From an uncultured Clostridia bacterium (GTDB lineage Bacteria > Bacillota_A > Clostridia > TANB77 > CAG-508), in assembly GCA_947627825.1 (NCBI GenBank), contig CANQXO010000030.1, positions 1 to 13,248 on the forward strand: a stretch of DNA of 13,248 nucleotides. Direction: 5' to 3'. The notes under the pieces are model-generated. The model saw nothing but the letters and a program-made list of their open reading frames with translations, made no database searches and was not told where the DNA came from. Every line of letters begins with the position of its first letter. Positions within the stretch are counted from its first letter, which is position 1. Position numbers and translations under genes: made by a program. Positions 5,540-13,162 of the stretch are shown in pieces.

Positions 5540-5930
5540 ATTGTTTTTTTATTTTTGGCTTAGCAACAAGAGAAGCAATATAACCGAATAGCACTGCTGC
5601 AGCTATACCGCCAGCGCAAGCTTTAACTCCACCTGTAAATGCTCCAAGTAAGCCTTGTTCTTTTACACCTTCTAATGCCCCTTTTGCTAGGTTAGCACCA
5701 AATCCAGTTAGTGGAACAGTAGCTCCACATCCAGCAAAGTCAATCAAATATTTATAAATTCCAAGACCACCAAGAACTGCTCCTAAAGTAACATATAGAA
5801 CTAAAATCCTAGCAGGGGTAAGTTTTGTTTTATCAATTAATATTTGACCAATGACGCATATTACACCACCAACTATAAAGCAGTTAAGCATGGTCATCCA
5901 ATCTATGCTCTGAAAATATTCCATATCCAA
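5538..5930 (-). CDS. spoVAE: stage V sporulation protein AE
   Basis: The hydrophobic 130-residue protein contains the SpoVAE core V-G-G-V-I-C-V-I-G-Q-I-L-I-D-K-T-K-L-T-P-A, F-A-G-C-G-A-T-V-P-L-T-G-F-G-A-N-L-A-K-G and a C-terminal F-G-Y-I-A-S-L-V-A-K-P-K. SpoVA proteins form the inner-membrane channel that moves dipicolinic acid into the forespore and out at germination. Family members usually start about nine residues before the first G-G. The reading frame here starts further upstream (ATG 5930); internal ATGs at 5897 and 5891 fit the family better. None of these has a good ribosome binding site. The only strong one, AGAAAGGAG at 5965-5973, precedes an out-of-frame GTG at 5955. It is the last gene of the spoVA operon, 49 bp after spoVAD. 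Confidence 0.92.
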   Translation of the reverse strand: MDMEYFQSIDWMTMLNCFIVGGVICVIGQILIDKTKLTPARILVLYVTLGAVLGGLGIYKYLIDFAGCGATVPLTGFGANLAKGALEGVKEQGLLGAFTGGVKACAGGIAAAVLFGYIASLVAKPKIKKQ

Positions 5931-5979
5931 TCTTCGTATAATGAATTGATATCACTATACAAAACTCCTTTCTAAAAAA

Positions 5980-6984
5980 TTACATTTCTATTGAAATTGC
6001 ATGAGCTATGCCGGGGATAGATTCTCCTTGCTGACTTGTAGTAGCATTAGTTAGAGCTCCAGTTGCAATTAATAATAATTTTTTTATTTTTTGTTCTTTT
6101 AGCAATTTATAAAAATAACCCGAAAATACAGTTGCAATACAAGCACAACCACTTCCGCCAGAATGAGTGTCCTGTTTCTTTTTATCAAATATCAAAACAC
6201 CACAATCATTATAAACAGGTGCAATATCGTATCCCTTATTTTTAGCTAAATCTAATAAAATGTCTTTTCCAAGATGTCCTAAGTCACCAGTAATAATTGC
6301 ATCATAGTAATCAGGACTTCTTCCTGTATCTTCAAAATGTGCACAAAGTGTGGATAATGCAGCAGGTGCCATAGCTGCTCCCATGTTATTTGCATCCTTT
6401 ATACCTAAGTCAACAATTTTTCCGGGTGTAATGTGAGTAATATAAGGACCAGTATTTGATTTGCCTAGAACTACAGCTCCTGAGCCAGTAACTGTCCATT
6501 GACTTGTTGGAGTTCTTTGATTACCAAGCTCTAGTGGAAATCTAAATTGTTTTTCAGCACTACAGAAATGGCTTGATGTAGCACAAAGTACATTTTTACA
6601 AGCACCTGAGTCAATAAAAACTGAGCCTAAACAAAGACCTTCTACAAAAGTTGAACAAGCACCAAAAAGTCCAAAAAAAGGTATGTTGGTATCTCTCATA
6701 CCAAAACTAGATGAAATACATTGATTAAGTAAATCACCAGCAAAAACAAAGTCAATATCTGAACTAGAAACGCTGGCCTTGCCAAGAACTGTGCTTACTG
6801 TTTCCTTTATAAATTTACTTTCTGCTTTTTCCCAAGAAGCTTCTCCCCAAAACTCATCTTCAACGCATTTATCAAAATATTTTGCAAGAGGTCCATTAAG
6901 TTCTTTAGGACCAACAATAGCAGCTGCATTTAAAATACTAGGTTTGTTATCCATTTGCAAAGTTTGTTTTCCTAATTTTTTCAT
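5980..6984 (-). CDS. spoVAD: stage V sporulation protein AD
   Basis: At 334 residues it has the usual SpoVAD length. The thiolase/ketosynthase-like fold shows in N-I-P-F-F-G-L-F-G-A-C-S-T-F-V-E-G-L, Q-R-T-P-T-S-Q-W-T-V-T-G-S-G-A and the C-terminal A-C-I-A-T-V-F-S-G-Y-F. SpoVAD binds dipicolinic acid and is the soluble partner of the SpoVA membrane channel in the spore inner membrane. It is not thought to act as a thiolase. The ATG at 6984 has AGAAAGGAAA upstream on the minus strand. The 139-bp gap to spoVAC is unusually long for this operon and is filled by three tandem repeats. Confidence 0.97.
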   Translation of the reverse strand: MKKLGKQTLQMDNKPSILNAAAIVGPKELNGPLAKYFDKCVEDEFWGEASWEKAESKFIKETVSTVLGKASVSSSDIDFVFAGDLLNQCISSSFGMRDTNIPFFGLFGACSTFVEGLCLGSVFIDSGACKNVLCATSSHFCSAEKQFRFPLELGNQRTPTSQWTVTGSGAVVLGKSNTGPYITHITPGKIVDLGIKDANNMGAAMAPAALSTLCAHFEDTGRSPDYYDAIITGDLGHLGKDILLDLAKNKGYDIAPVYNDCGVLIFDKKKQDTHSGGSGCACIATVFSGYFYKLLKEQKIKKLLLIATGALTNATTSQQGESIPGIAHAISIEM

Positions 6985-7039
6985 TAAAATTATTTCCTTT
7001 CTGCCTTGAAAAAGGCTTTAATAAGCATTAACTAAAATT

Positions 7040-7134
7040 GTCATAATTACATAAATTTACTACATAAATAGTCATAATTAAATAAAATTTACTACATAAA
7101 TAGTTATAATTAAATAAATTTTACTACATAAATA
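7040..7134. repeat. three 31-32 bp tandem direct repeats at the spoVAC 3' end
   Basis: The units are 7040-7070 (31 bp), 7071-7102 (32 bp) and 7103-7134 (32 bp). Each ends in TTTACTACATAAATA (plus strand) with a few differences in the middle. The spoVAC stop codon (7124-7126) lies inside the third unit, so the other two copies are duplications of the last codons plus the downstream spacer. Confidence 0.9.
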
Positions 7135-7567
7135 GACAAGCGATAATTCCAACTATAACAGAAGCTGAAATACCAAAAACTAAAACAGGTCCGGCAACTG
7201 TAAACATTTTAGCACCAACACCCATGACGAAACCTTCTGATTTATATTCCATGGCAGGTGAAACAATAGAGTTAGCAAATCCAGTAATAGGAATAAGTGA
7301 GCCTGCGCCAGCAAATTTTCCGATTCTGTTAAATACATTAATAGCACTTAAAAATATTGCAATTGCTATTAACGAAATTGAAACAACTGTAGAAGATGAA
7401 GTTTCATCTAAGCCTTTATATTGACAAAAGAAAAATATAAGTTGTCCTATGCAACAAATCAAACCTCCAACCCAAAAAGCATTAAAGCAATCTTTTAAAA
7501 TGGGTGAATTTGGAGCTTTCTTTTTTACATACTCTCCATACACTTTTGGTGAATCTGTTGGATTCAT
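7124..7567 (-). CDS. spoVAC: stage V sporulation protein AC
   Basis: The 147-residue membrane protein has about four hydrophobic segments. It carries F-W-V-G-G-L-I-C-C-I-G-Q-L-I-F, the F-A-G-A-G-S-L-I-P-I-T-G-F-A-N-S-I-V-S-P-A-M-E-Y block and the segment G-F-V-M-G-V-G-A-K-M-F, all typical of SpoVAC. SpoVAC forms part of the dipicolinic-acid channel of the forespore inner membrane and behaves as a mechanosensitive channel in B. subtilis. ATG 7567 follows AGAAAGGAAGG. It begins 24 bp after the dodecin stop, so dodecin, spoVAC, spoVAD and spoVAE probably share a transcript. The shared SpoVAC/SpoVAE motif G-G-x-I-C-x-I-G-Q is visible in both proteins here. No SpoVAA, AB or AF was found in the window. 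Confidence 0.96.
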   Translation of the reverse strand: MNPTDSPKVYGEYVKKKAPNSPILKDCFNAFWVGGLICCIGQLIFFFCQYKGLDETSSSTVVSISLIAIAIFLSAINVFNRIGKFAGAGSLIPITGFANSIVSPAMEYKSEGFVMGVGAKMFTVAGPVLVFGISASVIVGIIACLFM

Positions 7568-7591
7568 AATTAGTACCTTCCTTTCTATAAA

Positions 7592-7801
7592 TTATTGTTT
7601 TTGTTCAACCATAAATGTAATATCTAAATCTACATAATACTCAGTAATTTTATTAACTGTTACCTTAGCTCGTTGTTCAATTATTTTTACAGAAGTAATA
7701 TAATTAATTGTTTTTGCAACCTCCTCAATAGTCTGCACAATAGCATCTTTCCAAGAAAGAGTAGACTTTCCTGTTACTTGTATATGTTTTTCAATACCCA
7801 T
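7592..7801 (-). CDS. dodecin-family flavin-binding protein
   Basis: The 69-residue protein has the dodecin pattern: a first strand (K-H-I-Q-V-T-G-K-S), then S-W-K-D-A-I-V-Q-T-I-E-E-V-A-K-T helix, then strands V-K-I-I-E-Q-R-A-K-V and Y-Y-V-D-L-D-I-T-F. Dodecins form hollow 12-mers that store or buffer flavins; the W at about residue 17 of this start sits where the flavin-stacking Trp of the family is found. I chose ATG 7801 and not the upstream in-frame ATG at 7840, because AGGAGG (7808-7813 on the minus strand) is 6-7 nt before it and the length matches the family. It sits directly ahead of spoVAC and probably shares its sporulation promoter. Confidence 0.88.
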   Translation of the reverse strand: MGIEKHIQVTGKSTLSWKDAIVQTIEEVAKTINYITSVKIIEQRAKVTVNKITEYYVDLDITFMVEQKQ

Positions 7802-7828
7802 AAAAAACCTCCTAAACAAATTTATAGT

Positions 7829-7857
7829 TAATATTTCCATTAAAGAAAAAAATATAC
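7829..7857 (-). promoter_or_regulatory. possible sigma-G (forespore) promoter for dodecin-spoVA
   Basis: On the minus strand, GTATA (7853-7857) and AATATTA (7829-7835) are 17 bp apart. They fit the sigma-G pattern gHATR / CATnHTA except for the first -10 base. The spoVA operon is sigma-G controlled in Bacillus. The A/T-rich background makes chance matches likely. Confidence 0.35.
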
Positions 7858-7876
7858 AAAAAACTCTAAAAAAATA

Positions 7877-7905
7877 TTTACAAACAAATGTTTATATGAT
7901 ATTAT
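7877..7905 (+). promoter_or_regulatory. ruvA promoter with LexA-like palindrome
   Basis: TTTACA at 7877-7882, 17 bp, TATTAT at 7900-7905. The spacer holds CAAACAAATGTTTA (7881-7894), which matches the Bacillus-type LexA box CGAACATATGTTCG at 10 of 14 positions and is symmetric around its centre. Confidence 0.5.
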
Positions 7906-7937
7906 ATGAAACATAAATAGCGAAAAGAGGAAATAAA

Positions 7938-8525
7938 ATGATTTATCATTTAAAGGGAATTGTAGAAATAAAAAAAGAAAGCTATATCATTGTAGATGTA
8001 AATGGAATAGGCTATAAAGTATCTATGCCAGAAAACGAGTTGCAAAGCATTGAACTTAACAAAGAAGTGAAAGTTTTTACTTATATGAGAATTAGTGAAG
8101 ATGAAATAAACTTGTACGGATTTTTAAATGGTGAAGAGCTTGCTGCATTTGAACTATTAATAAGTGTAGGTGGAATTGGCTCAAAATCAGCATTAAAAAT
8201 TTTGTCAAATATTTCTCCATCAAAATTTGCTTTGGCTGTAATTTCAAATGATGTAAATACTCTAAAAAAACTTCCAGGAATAGGAGCGAAAACAGCTCAA
8301 AGAATTATACTAGAATTAAAAGATAAAATAAAAACAGAAGAAGCACAAGAAGAAGTACCAGAAGAAAAGTCAGCTGCGCTTGATGGAGTAATCAAGGATG
8401 CAGCAGAGGCATTACAAGTGCTTGGATATGCAAGAAGGGATATAGAGGTTGCATTAGGAAAAATTAATACTAAAGATTTATCTGTAGAAGATATTATAAA
8501 AATGGGACTAAAGAATTTATCTTAA
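7938..8525 (+). CDS. ruvA: Holliday junction branch migration protein RuvA
   Basis: RuvA, 195 residues, is close to the usual 190-205. The N-terminal OB domain (1-62) has Y-I-I-V-D-V-N-G-I-G-Y-K-V and the Y-x-R-I-S-E-D-E-I-N-L-Y-G-F motif. Two helix-hairpin-helix motifs follow: L-I-S-V-G-G-I-G-S-K-S-A-L-K-I-L and L-P-G-I-G-A-K-T-A-Q-R-I-I-L-E-L. The C-terminal domain III (about 145-195) is the RuvB-binding helix bundle, A-A-E-A-L-Q-V-L-G-Y. RuvA tetramers hold the four-way junction for the RuvB motor. The ATG is preceded by AGAGGAA. The usual partner ruvB is not next door; rarA follows 59 bp later. It may be SOS-regulated if the LexA-like site in its promoter is real. Confidence 0.97.
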   Translation: MIYHLKGIVEIKKESYIIVDVNGIGYKVSMPENELQSIELNKEVKVFTYMRISEDEINLYGFLNGEELAAFELLISVGGIGSKSALKILSNISPSKFALAVISNDVNTLKKLPGIGAKTAQRIILELKDKIKTEEAQEEVPEEKSAALDGVIKDAAEALQVLGYARRDIEVALGKINTKDLSVEDIIKMGLKNLS

Positions 8526-8584
8526 TTAGTTATTAAAAATAATAATTATAAAAATAGAGAAAATAAAAGAAAGAAAGTGAAAAA

Positions 8585-9862
8585 ATGGATTTAAGTATAC
8601 CATTAGCGTTTAGAATGATGCCAAAAACACTTGATGATTATGTTGGGCAAGAGCATATTTTAGGTGAAAATAAAATATTATACAGAACAATAAAAGCAGA
8701 TAGGCTTTCAAGTATAATATTATGGGGACCTCCGGGTTGCGGAAAAACTTCATTAGCAAAAGTAATAAGTAACACAACCAAATATAAATTTATGAAATTA
8801 AATGCTGTTACATCAGGAGTTGGAGATATAAAAGATGCAATAGCAAGTGCTGAAAATACATTGATGAATCCTAGTGGAAAATGTATTCTATTTATTGATG
8901 AAATTCATAGATTTAACAAATTACAACAAGATGCACTTTTGCCATTCGTAGAAAATGGAACAGTAATTTTAATAGGAGCAACTACAGAAAATCCATATTT
9001 TGAAGTAAACAAAGCTTTAATATCAAGAAGTATGGTATTTCAGTTACATCCACTTACTGAAGAAAATATTTATACAATATTAAAAAAAGCTTTAGAAAAA
9101 GAAGATGGACTTAAAAGTTTTAATTTAAAAATAGATGATGATATATTAAGAAAGTTTGCAATTACCTCAAATGGTGATGTAAGAACAGCACTTAACAATT
9201 TGGAGGTTGCAGTTCTAACAACTCCTCCTGACAAAGATGGATATATAAACATTACTCCAGAAGTAGCAAAAGAATGTGTGCAAACTAGAAAAGCAGTATT
9301 TGATAAAGACGGAGATTCGCACTATGATAATATAAGTGCATTTATAAAATCAATGAGAGGCTCTGACCCAGACGCAACAGTTTTTTATTTAGCAAGAGCA
9401 CTTAATGCTGGAGAAGACCCAATGTTTTTAGCAAGAAGAATAGTAATATCAGCAGCTGAGGATGTTGGTCTTGGAAATCCAAACGCATTAGTTGTAGCAA
9501 ATGCTGCAATGCAAGCAGTGCACATGGTGGGCATGCCAGAGGCTAGAATAATTTTGGCAGAAGCGGCAGTGTATAATGCAAATTCAGTAAAATCAAATGC
9601 TTCATATAACGCCATAAATTCAGCACTAGAGGATGTAAAAAATAAAGATACAGGAACAATTCCTATGCATATTAGAAATGCACCTGCAGAGGGAATGCTT
9701 AGTGAGGGATATTCTGTTGGATATAAATATCCTCATGATTTTCCAAAGCATTGGGTAAAACAACAATATTTACCTGACAAAATGCTTGGTACTAAATACT
9801 ATATTCCAGATGAGAATGTTGATACCAGCAATCATCAGGTAAAGGGTGAAGATGATTCTTAA
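8585..9862 (+). CDS. rarA: replication-associated recombination protein RarA (MgsA), AAA+ ATPase
   Basis: The 425-residue AAA+ ATPase has Walker A G-P-P-G-C-G-K-T (residues 48-55), Walker B L-F-I-D-E (102-106), sensor 1 G-A-T-T-E-N-P (131-137) and the S-R-S arginine-finger segment near 147-149. The N-terminal [15 protein letters not shown] is typical of the family. Sensor 2 and the C-terminal clamp-loader-like tetramerisation domain follow, with [20 protein letters not shown]. RarA acts at stalled replication forks with the clamp and SSB. Although it follows ruvA, it is not RuvB: it lacks RuvB's winged-helix C-terminus and is about 90 residues longer. The ribosome binding site is weak (AAAGTGA). 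It forms an apparent DNA-repair operon with ruvA. Confidence 0.95.
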   Translation: MDLSIPLAFRMMPKTLDDYVGQEHILGENKILYRTIKADRLSSIILWGPPGCGKTSLAKVISNTTKYKFMKLNAVTSGVGDIKDAIASAENTLMNPSGKCILFIDEIHRFNKLQQDALLPFVENGTVILIGATTENPYFEVNKALISRSMVFQLHPLTEENIYTILKKALEKEDGLKSFNLKIDDDILRKFAITSNGDVRTALNNLEVAVLTTPPDKDGYINITPEVAKECVQTRKAVFDKDGDSHYDNISAFIKSMRGSDPDATVFYLARALNAGEDPMFLARRIVISAAEDVGLGNPNALVVANAAMQAVHMVGMPEARIILAEAAVYNANSVKSNASYNAINSALEDVKNKDTGTIPMHIRNAPAEGMLSEGYSVGYKYPHDFPKHWVKQQYLPDKMLGTKYYIPDENVDTSNHQVKGEDDS

Positions 9863-9882
9863 TAACTATATAATGAAATAAA

Positions 9883-9914
9883 AAAATCTAGCAAAGCTGT
9901 CTTTGATATTTAAA
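9883..9914. terminator. weak bidirectional terminator between rarA and the thioesterase gene
   Basis: CAAAG (9892-9896) and CTTTG (9901-9905) form a short stem with a CTGT loop, flanked by A-rich and T-rich arms between convergent genes. Stability is low. Confidence 0.35.
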
Positions 9915-9918
9915 AACC

Positions 9919-10665
9919 TTAATACAATTTTATAATAGAGTGAACGACTTTTTCGTCTTCACTTTTAATAACAATTGTATATTCATTATCTTGAACATAT
10001 AAAAATGACTTAATAGTTTCGCCATATTTAATTTCTCTTTTATAAACAATTTCAACATTATTAAGTTCATTACCGTCATAAATATTTTCAGGCAAAAGTT
10101 CGTAAGCATAATCTAAATAATTTAAATTATGAACATGTTTATTTAAATCTAAGTCAAATCTTCTAATTTTATATTGGTCAGAAACAATAGGGGCACTATC
10201 TGGAACTTCAAGTTTAGGAGCATCTGATTCATTAAAAACAGAATAATCTCTAAAACCATGATAAATTTCACTAATATTATTAGGAAGTTTGGCTATTTTG
10301 CCAGTAGTTGTATTAATTAGGCACCACTTAGAAGTAGCAATGGCACATAATTCGCCAGCTTCATTAAACATCTGAAAATCTCTTAAAACATATATTTTGC
10401 TTGTTAAAGGCCTGCCCCAAGTTTTCAAAACAATCTTTTCATCAGCATAAGGTCTTTTTAAAACTTGTAATTTCCATTCAAGCAAAACCCATGATTTATT
10501 TTCAAGAGCCAATTCATTAAAAGAATAATGACAATATCCTGAATGAGTTCCAGCGATAGTTTCCATTAAAGATAAAAAACTTTTATTAGTTAAAACATTG
10601 TGAATACCAGTTTGAGAAAATCCAGTTAAATAAGATTCCTCAAAAATACAATTTTCCAATTTCAT
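9919..10665 (-). CDS. acyl-ACP thioesterase (FatA/FatB-like)
   Basis: The 248-residue double hot-dog protein is the usual size for bacterial acyl-ACP thioesterases, which release fatty acids from acyl carrier protein. The second half carries R-F-D-L-D-L-N-K-H-V-H-N-L-N-Y-L-D-Y. In this family the D-x-N-x-H-V-x-N-x-x-Y pattern holds the catalytic Asp, Asn and His (about D173, N175, H177 from my start). The first hot-dog half has the family's T-H-S-G-Y and a W-x-L-x-x-W-like strand. I chose ATG 10665, with AGAAAGGA upstream at 10677-10684, over the in-frame ATG at 10713, which lies in the promoter region. It is convergent with rarA and divergent from the radical SAM gene. Chain-length specificity cannot be read from the sequence. 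Confidence 0.88.
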   Translation of the reverse strand: MKLENCIFEESYLTGFSQTGIHNVLTNKSFLSLMETIAGTHSGYCHYSFNELALENKSWVLLEWKLQVLKRPYADEKIVLKTWGRPLTSKIYVLRDFQMFNEAGELCAIATSKWCLINTTTGKIAKLPNNISEIYHGFRDYSVFNESDAPKLEVPDSAPIVSDQYKIRRFDLDLNKHVHNLNYLDYAYELLPENIYDGNELNNVEIVYKREIKYGETIKSFLYVQDNEYTIVIKSEDEKVVHSIIKLY

Positions 10666-10727
10666 TTTATGTAAAATCCTTTCTGAAAAAATTAACTTCG
10701 TATAATATACCACATTTTCAAAAAAAG

Positions 10728-10736
10728 TGCTATAAT
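10728..10736 (+). promoter_or_regulatory. extended -10 promoter for the radical SAM gene
   Basis: TGC-TATAAT at 10728-10736, with no good -35 box. The start codon is 31 bp downstream. On the opposite strand TGG-TATATT (about 10702-10710) could drive the thioesterase gene, so the divergent promoters lie close together. Confidence 0.5.
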
Positions 10737-10767
10737 AAAGACTATAAAATAAAGGAAAAAGAAGAAA

Positions 10768-11523
10768 ATGTTAGAAAAATGTATAATTTGCCCAAGAAAT
10801 TGCAAAATAAATAGATTAAAGGGGGAAAAAGGCTTTTGTAATTGTGATGACAAGGTAAAAGTAGCATTAGTTAGTTCACATGAATTTGAAGAACCTTGTA
10901 TAAGCGGAAAAAATGGCTCTGGAACAGTATTCTTTAGCAACTGCAATTTAAGATGTATATATTGCCAAAACTATGAAATTAGTCAAGAAGGTTTTGGAAA
11001 AGTTGTTAGCATAGAAAGACTGGCAGAAATATTTTTAGAACAACAAAAAAGAAATCTAAACAATATAAATCTAGTAACACCAACGACATACATATATCAA
11101 ATAATAGAAGCAATAAAAATAGCAAAGAAAAAAGGTTTGACAATTCCTATCATATACAATTCCAATGGATATGAGAATGTAGAAACCATAAAAGCACTAG
11201 AAGGATATATAGATGTATATTTACCAGACTTAAAATATTACTCAAATGAGTTAGCAATAAAATACTCACAGGCACCAAACTATTTTAAAGTAGCCACAGA
11301 AGCAATAAATGAAATGTACAAACAAGTGGGAAAATTTGAATTTAATGAAAATGGAATAATACAAAAAGGAGTAATAATAAGGCATTTGATTTTACCAAAT
11401 CATATACAAAATACAAAACAAATACTAAAATGGATAAAAAATAATTTTGATGATAAAGTAATGGTAAGCATAATGGCACAATATTTTCCAACTTATAAAG
11501 CAAAAGATTTGAGAAATGTATAA
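10768..11523 (+). CDS. radical SAM protein (pyruvate-formate-lyase-activating-enzyme-like), C-terminally short
   Basis: The N-terminus has C-x2-C-P-R-N-C...G-F-C-x-C, as in the PflA-like subgroup of stand-alone radical SAM proteins. The [4Fe-4S] motif C-x3-C-x2-C is at C59, C63, C66 (in C-N-L-R-C-I-Y-C), followed by Q-N-Y-E-I-S. Later family blocks are Y-N-S-N-G-Y, V-Y-L-P-D-L-K-Y, R-H-L-I-L-P-N-H and M-A-Q-Y-F-P-T-Y-K-A. Relatives normally continue 40-50 residues past the last block. Here TAA at 11521 follows only six residues later (K-D-L-R-N-V). No continuation was seen in another frame, since the next bases are an A/T-rich repeat. It may be a truncated, perhaps non-functional gene, although the catalytic core is complete. 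The substrate is unknown. ATG 10768 follows AAAGGA. Confidence 0.85.
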   Translation: MLEKCIICPRNCKINRLKGEKGFCNCDDKVKVALVSSHEFEEPCISGKNGSGTVFFSNCNLRCIYCQNYEISQEGFGKVVSIERLAEIFLEQQKRNLNNINLVTPTTYIYQIIEAIKIAKKKGLTIPIIYNSNGYENVETIKALEGYIDVYLPDLKYYSNELAIKYSQAPNYFKVATEAINEMYKQVGKFEFNENGIIQKGVIIRHLILPNHIQNTKQILKWIKNNFDDKVMVSIMAQYFPTYKAKDLRNV

Positions 11524-11528
11524 AAAAC

Positions 11529-11561
11529 TGTAACACAAATGTAATACAAATGTAACATAAA
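11529..11561 (+). repeat. three 11-bp tandem direct repeats (candidate response-regulator site)
   Basis: TGTAACACAAA (11529-11539), TGTAATACAAA (11540-11550) and TGTAACATAAA (11551-11561) follow one another without gaps. The 11-bp period places TGTAAYA on one face of the helix, the arrangement used by OmpR/PhoB-type regulators. They end 15 bp before the -35 box at 11577. Confidence 0.65.
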
Positions 11562-11576
11562 AAATTAATAAAAAAC

Positions 11577-11605
11577 TTGCTAAAAGCAAATTAATGTTGT
11601 ATATT
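11577..11605 (+). promoter_or_regulatory. promoter for the small acidic-protein gene
   Basis: TTGCTA at 11577-11582, 17 bp, TATATT at 11600-11605. It lies about 40 bp before the chosen ATG. Confidence 0.6.
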
Positions 11606-11646
11606 ATTAATATATGATTAATGGAATAACGAAGGAGGAACATAAA

Positions 11647-11904
11647 ATGGAAGAAAATGAAGAGTTAGAACAAAAAGAATATAGCAAGGTTCCAGCAAAG
11701 GTAGATAAATGGTCGAGCTTTAAAAAAGTGGCTTTACATGAAATAAAAGTTGAACTAACACCATATCAACAAAAAGTATTTCAAGAAGTAAGTGATTTCT
11801 GGAATCAAGAAATATATCTTAAAGGTGGAGAAATTCACTTAAGACCAAGAGATTCAATGTTAGAAGAAGCACAAGAAATGCCAAATATAAATGTTGAATT
11901 ATAA
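11647..11904 (+). CDS. small hypothetical protein, 85 residues
   Basis: The family is not recognised. The protein has a charged, Glu/Lys-rich N-terminus, then a central stretch (W-S-S-F-K-K-V-A-L-H-E-I-K-V-E-L-T-P-Y-Q) likely to be helical, a F-W-N-Q-E-I-Y region and an acidic C-terminus. There is no signal or membrane segment, so it is probably cytoplasmic. I chose ATG 11647 over the in-frame ATG at 11614 because AAGGAGG (11632-11638) is 8 nt upstream. It is a single-gene unit with its own promoter, the 11-bp repeats upstream, and a strong terminator, which argues that it is real and regulated. Confidence 0.7.
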   Translation: MEENEELEQKEYSKVPAKVDKWSSFKKVALHEIKVELTPYQQKVFQEVSDFWNQEIYLKGGEIHLRPRDSMLEEAQEMPNINVEL

Positions 11905-11921
11905 TTTGTAATTACAATAAT

Positions 11922-11965
11922 AAAAACTGAAACTGTTATGATTTTTCATCGCGGTTTCAGTTTTT
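11922..11965 (+). terminator. rho-independent terminator with long loop
   Basis: The 12-bp perfect stem AAAAACTGAAAC (11922-11933)/GTTTCAGTTTTT (11954-11965) has a 20-nt loop that can form a smaller ATGA/TCAT stem. It is followed by T. Confidence 0.85.
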
Positions 11966-11997
11966 TGTGTACTATATGATTTTTTTTAGATTAGGTC

Positions 11998-12026
11998 TTG
12001 CAAGTTAATTTTTTTTGTAATAGAAT
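11998..12026 (+). promoter_or_regulatory. gap promoter
   Basis: TTGCAA at 11998-12003, 17 bp, TAGAAT at 12021-12026. The start codon is 48 bp downstream. Confidence 0.65.
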
Positions 12027-12056
12027 ATGAGTGTCTAAAAGAGGCAATAATTTTAA

Positions 12057-13088
<1,032 letters not shown>

Positions 13089-13097
13089 TAAATAATT

Positions 13098-13124
13098 TGT
13101 CGAAAAAAGTCGAATATTGACGAA
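13098..13124 (+). promoter_or_regulatory. three Spo0A-type boxes, 10 bp apart
   Basis: TGTCGAA (13098-13104), AGTCGAA (13108-13114) and TGACGAA (13118-13124) match the 0A box TGNCGAA, the middle one lacking the first T. Their starts are exactly 10 bp apart, one helical turn, as for tandem Spo0A dimer sites. They end 9 bp before the -35 box. Confidence 0.7.
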
Positions 13125-13133
13125 CGATTTTTG

Positions 13134-13162
13134 TTGACAATGGCATAATATGGTAATATAAT
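13134..13162 (+). promoter_or_regulatory. perfect-consensus sigma-A promoter
   Basis: TTGACA at 13134-13139, 17 bp, TATAAT at 13157-13162. The transcript runs out of the window to the right. Confidence 0.8.

Noticed and set aside
7592..7840. 82-residue start for the dodecin gene
   Set aside because: The 13 extra residues cover the putative promoter, and the AGGAGG site points to ATG 7801.
8585..9862. ruvB, because it follows ruvA
   Set aside because: Length, the G-A-T-T-E-N-P sensor 1 block and the clamp-loader-like C-terminus identify RarA.
9919..10713. 264-residue start for the thioesterase gene
   Set aside because: The upstream ATG overlaps the divergent promoter region; the ribosome site at 10677-10684 supports ATG 10665.
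11342..11643. Minus-strand ORFs opposite the radical SAM gene
   Set aside because: They are Leu/Phe/Ile-rich because of the AT-rich plus-strand coding sequence and have no support as genes.
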